From Planctomycetota bacterium (GTDB lineage: Bacteria > Planctomycetota > OFTM77): 64,000 nt of DNA. Position numbers and translations under genes: made by a program. The notes below the pieces were generated by a model. The model ran no database searches, had not been told where the DNA came from, and saw only the letters and a list, made by a program, of their open reading frames with translations. Each line of letters opens with the position of its first letter. Within the stretch, counting starts at the first letter, position 1. Shown here piece after piece: positions 63,812 through 64,000 of the stretch. Location: contig JAJDCO010000004.1 in NCBI GenBank assembly GCA_029260795.1, forward strand, positions 86,698-150,697, written 5' to 3'.

Positions 63812-64000
63812 CTACGGGCCGGGCTGGATGGTGAAGGAGTGGGGTGGGAAGACGGTGATGTAGGTGCCGGCCGTGAGGTCGAAGGTGAAGCCGGCGTAGA
63901 AGATCTCGATCAGAGGCGCGGTGCTCGGGATCGTGACAGGCGGCGTTTGAGCTTGACTGCTGGTGAGGGTCGCTTGGAGCACGGGGTGGAGCCGGAGCCC
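63812..64000 (-). CDS. C-terminus of an unidentified, probably exported protein (partial)
   Basis: Sixty-two residues plus stop in a minus-strand frame that continues past the window edge: RLHPVLQATLTSSQAQ, then IEIFYAGFTFDLTAGTYITV and FPPHSFTIQPGP before TAG. The Thr/Ser-rich strands resemble a surface protein's C-terminal beta-domain. The 63642-63811 gap to the aspartokinase start holds no gene I can support. Confidence 0.55.
   Translation of the reverse strand, partial: GLRLHPVLQATLTSSQAQTPPVTIPSTAPLIEIFYAGFTFDLTAGTYITVFPPHSFTIQPGP

Overview
The window is high-GC, gene-dense bacterial DNA with about 47 convincing protein genes, no rRNA or tRNA gene, no CRISPR array and no insertion sequence. 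Several traits point to a planctomycete or a close relative: three tandem EutN/CcmL-type microcompartment vertex proteins beside a class II aldolase, an N-acylornithine carbamoyltransferase in place of ordinary ArgF, large Ser/Thr kinases with secreted sensor halves, and many FHA, HEAT and carboxypeptidase-regulatory-domain proteins. The placement is inferred from gene content only. Many starts are GTG or TTG, and 1-4 nt start/stop overlaps are common.

Layout. 1-6.2 kb: N-acylornithine carbamoyltransferase, then a set that looks like a bacterial sphingolipid pathway: a CerR-like reductase, a divergent serine palmitoyltransferase-like enzyme, a GNAT-like N-acyltransferase, a rhomboid-like membrane protein and an AUR1-like PAP2 enzyme. 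6.2-11.2 kb: the stress operon prkA-yeaH-spoVR with a possible small coupled leader gene. 11.4-24.5 kb: housekeeping genes (radical SAM protein, SMC with an inserted hinge, an NrdD-like ATP-cone protein coupled to NrdR, MnmE, YidC, a phosphoesterase, a Trm112-like protein, RadC). 24.6-30.5 kb: a formyltransferase with an alpha/alpha-toroid protein, a secreted M28 peptidase, a TPR/gluzincin protein and two YkgJ-type Cys-cluster proteins behind a Ser/Thr kinase. 31.9-36.6 kb: a single-AAA Clp-like ATPase, a SurA/PpiC-type chaperone, three vertex-shell proteins and the aldolase.

36.7-44.8 kb: TrkA/TrkH potassium uptake, GpmI and the one-carbon enzymes FchA and Fhs, with a YugP-type peptidase and a PilZ protein. 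45.1-49.4 kb: a large surface/periplasmic protein, a histidine kinase and a small membrane protein. 49.5-58.4 kb: one minus-strand signalling block (FHA-GAF-sigma54 activator, transmembrane Ser/Thr kinase, FHA protein, secreted HEAT protein, unknown basic protein). 58.7-62.6 kb: ribB followed by three glycosyltransferases. 62.7-64.0 kb: a catalytic-domain-only aspartokinase and the C-terminus of another protein.

Most interesting: the compact predicted ceramide/phosphoceramide cluster (1.06-6.19 kb) with a probable pseudo-rhomboid inside it; a roughly 150-residue charged insert in the SMC hinge; three pentamer-type shell proteins plus aldolase with no hexamer shell gene in view; and the NrdR-coupled ATP-cone protein that seems to have lost the class III glycyl-radical site.
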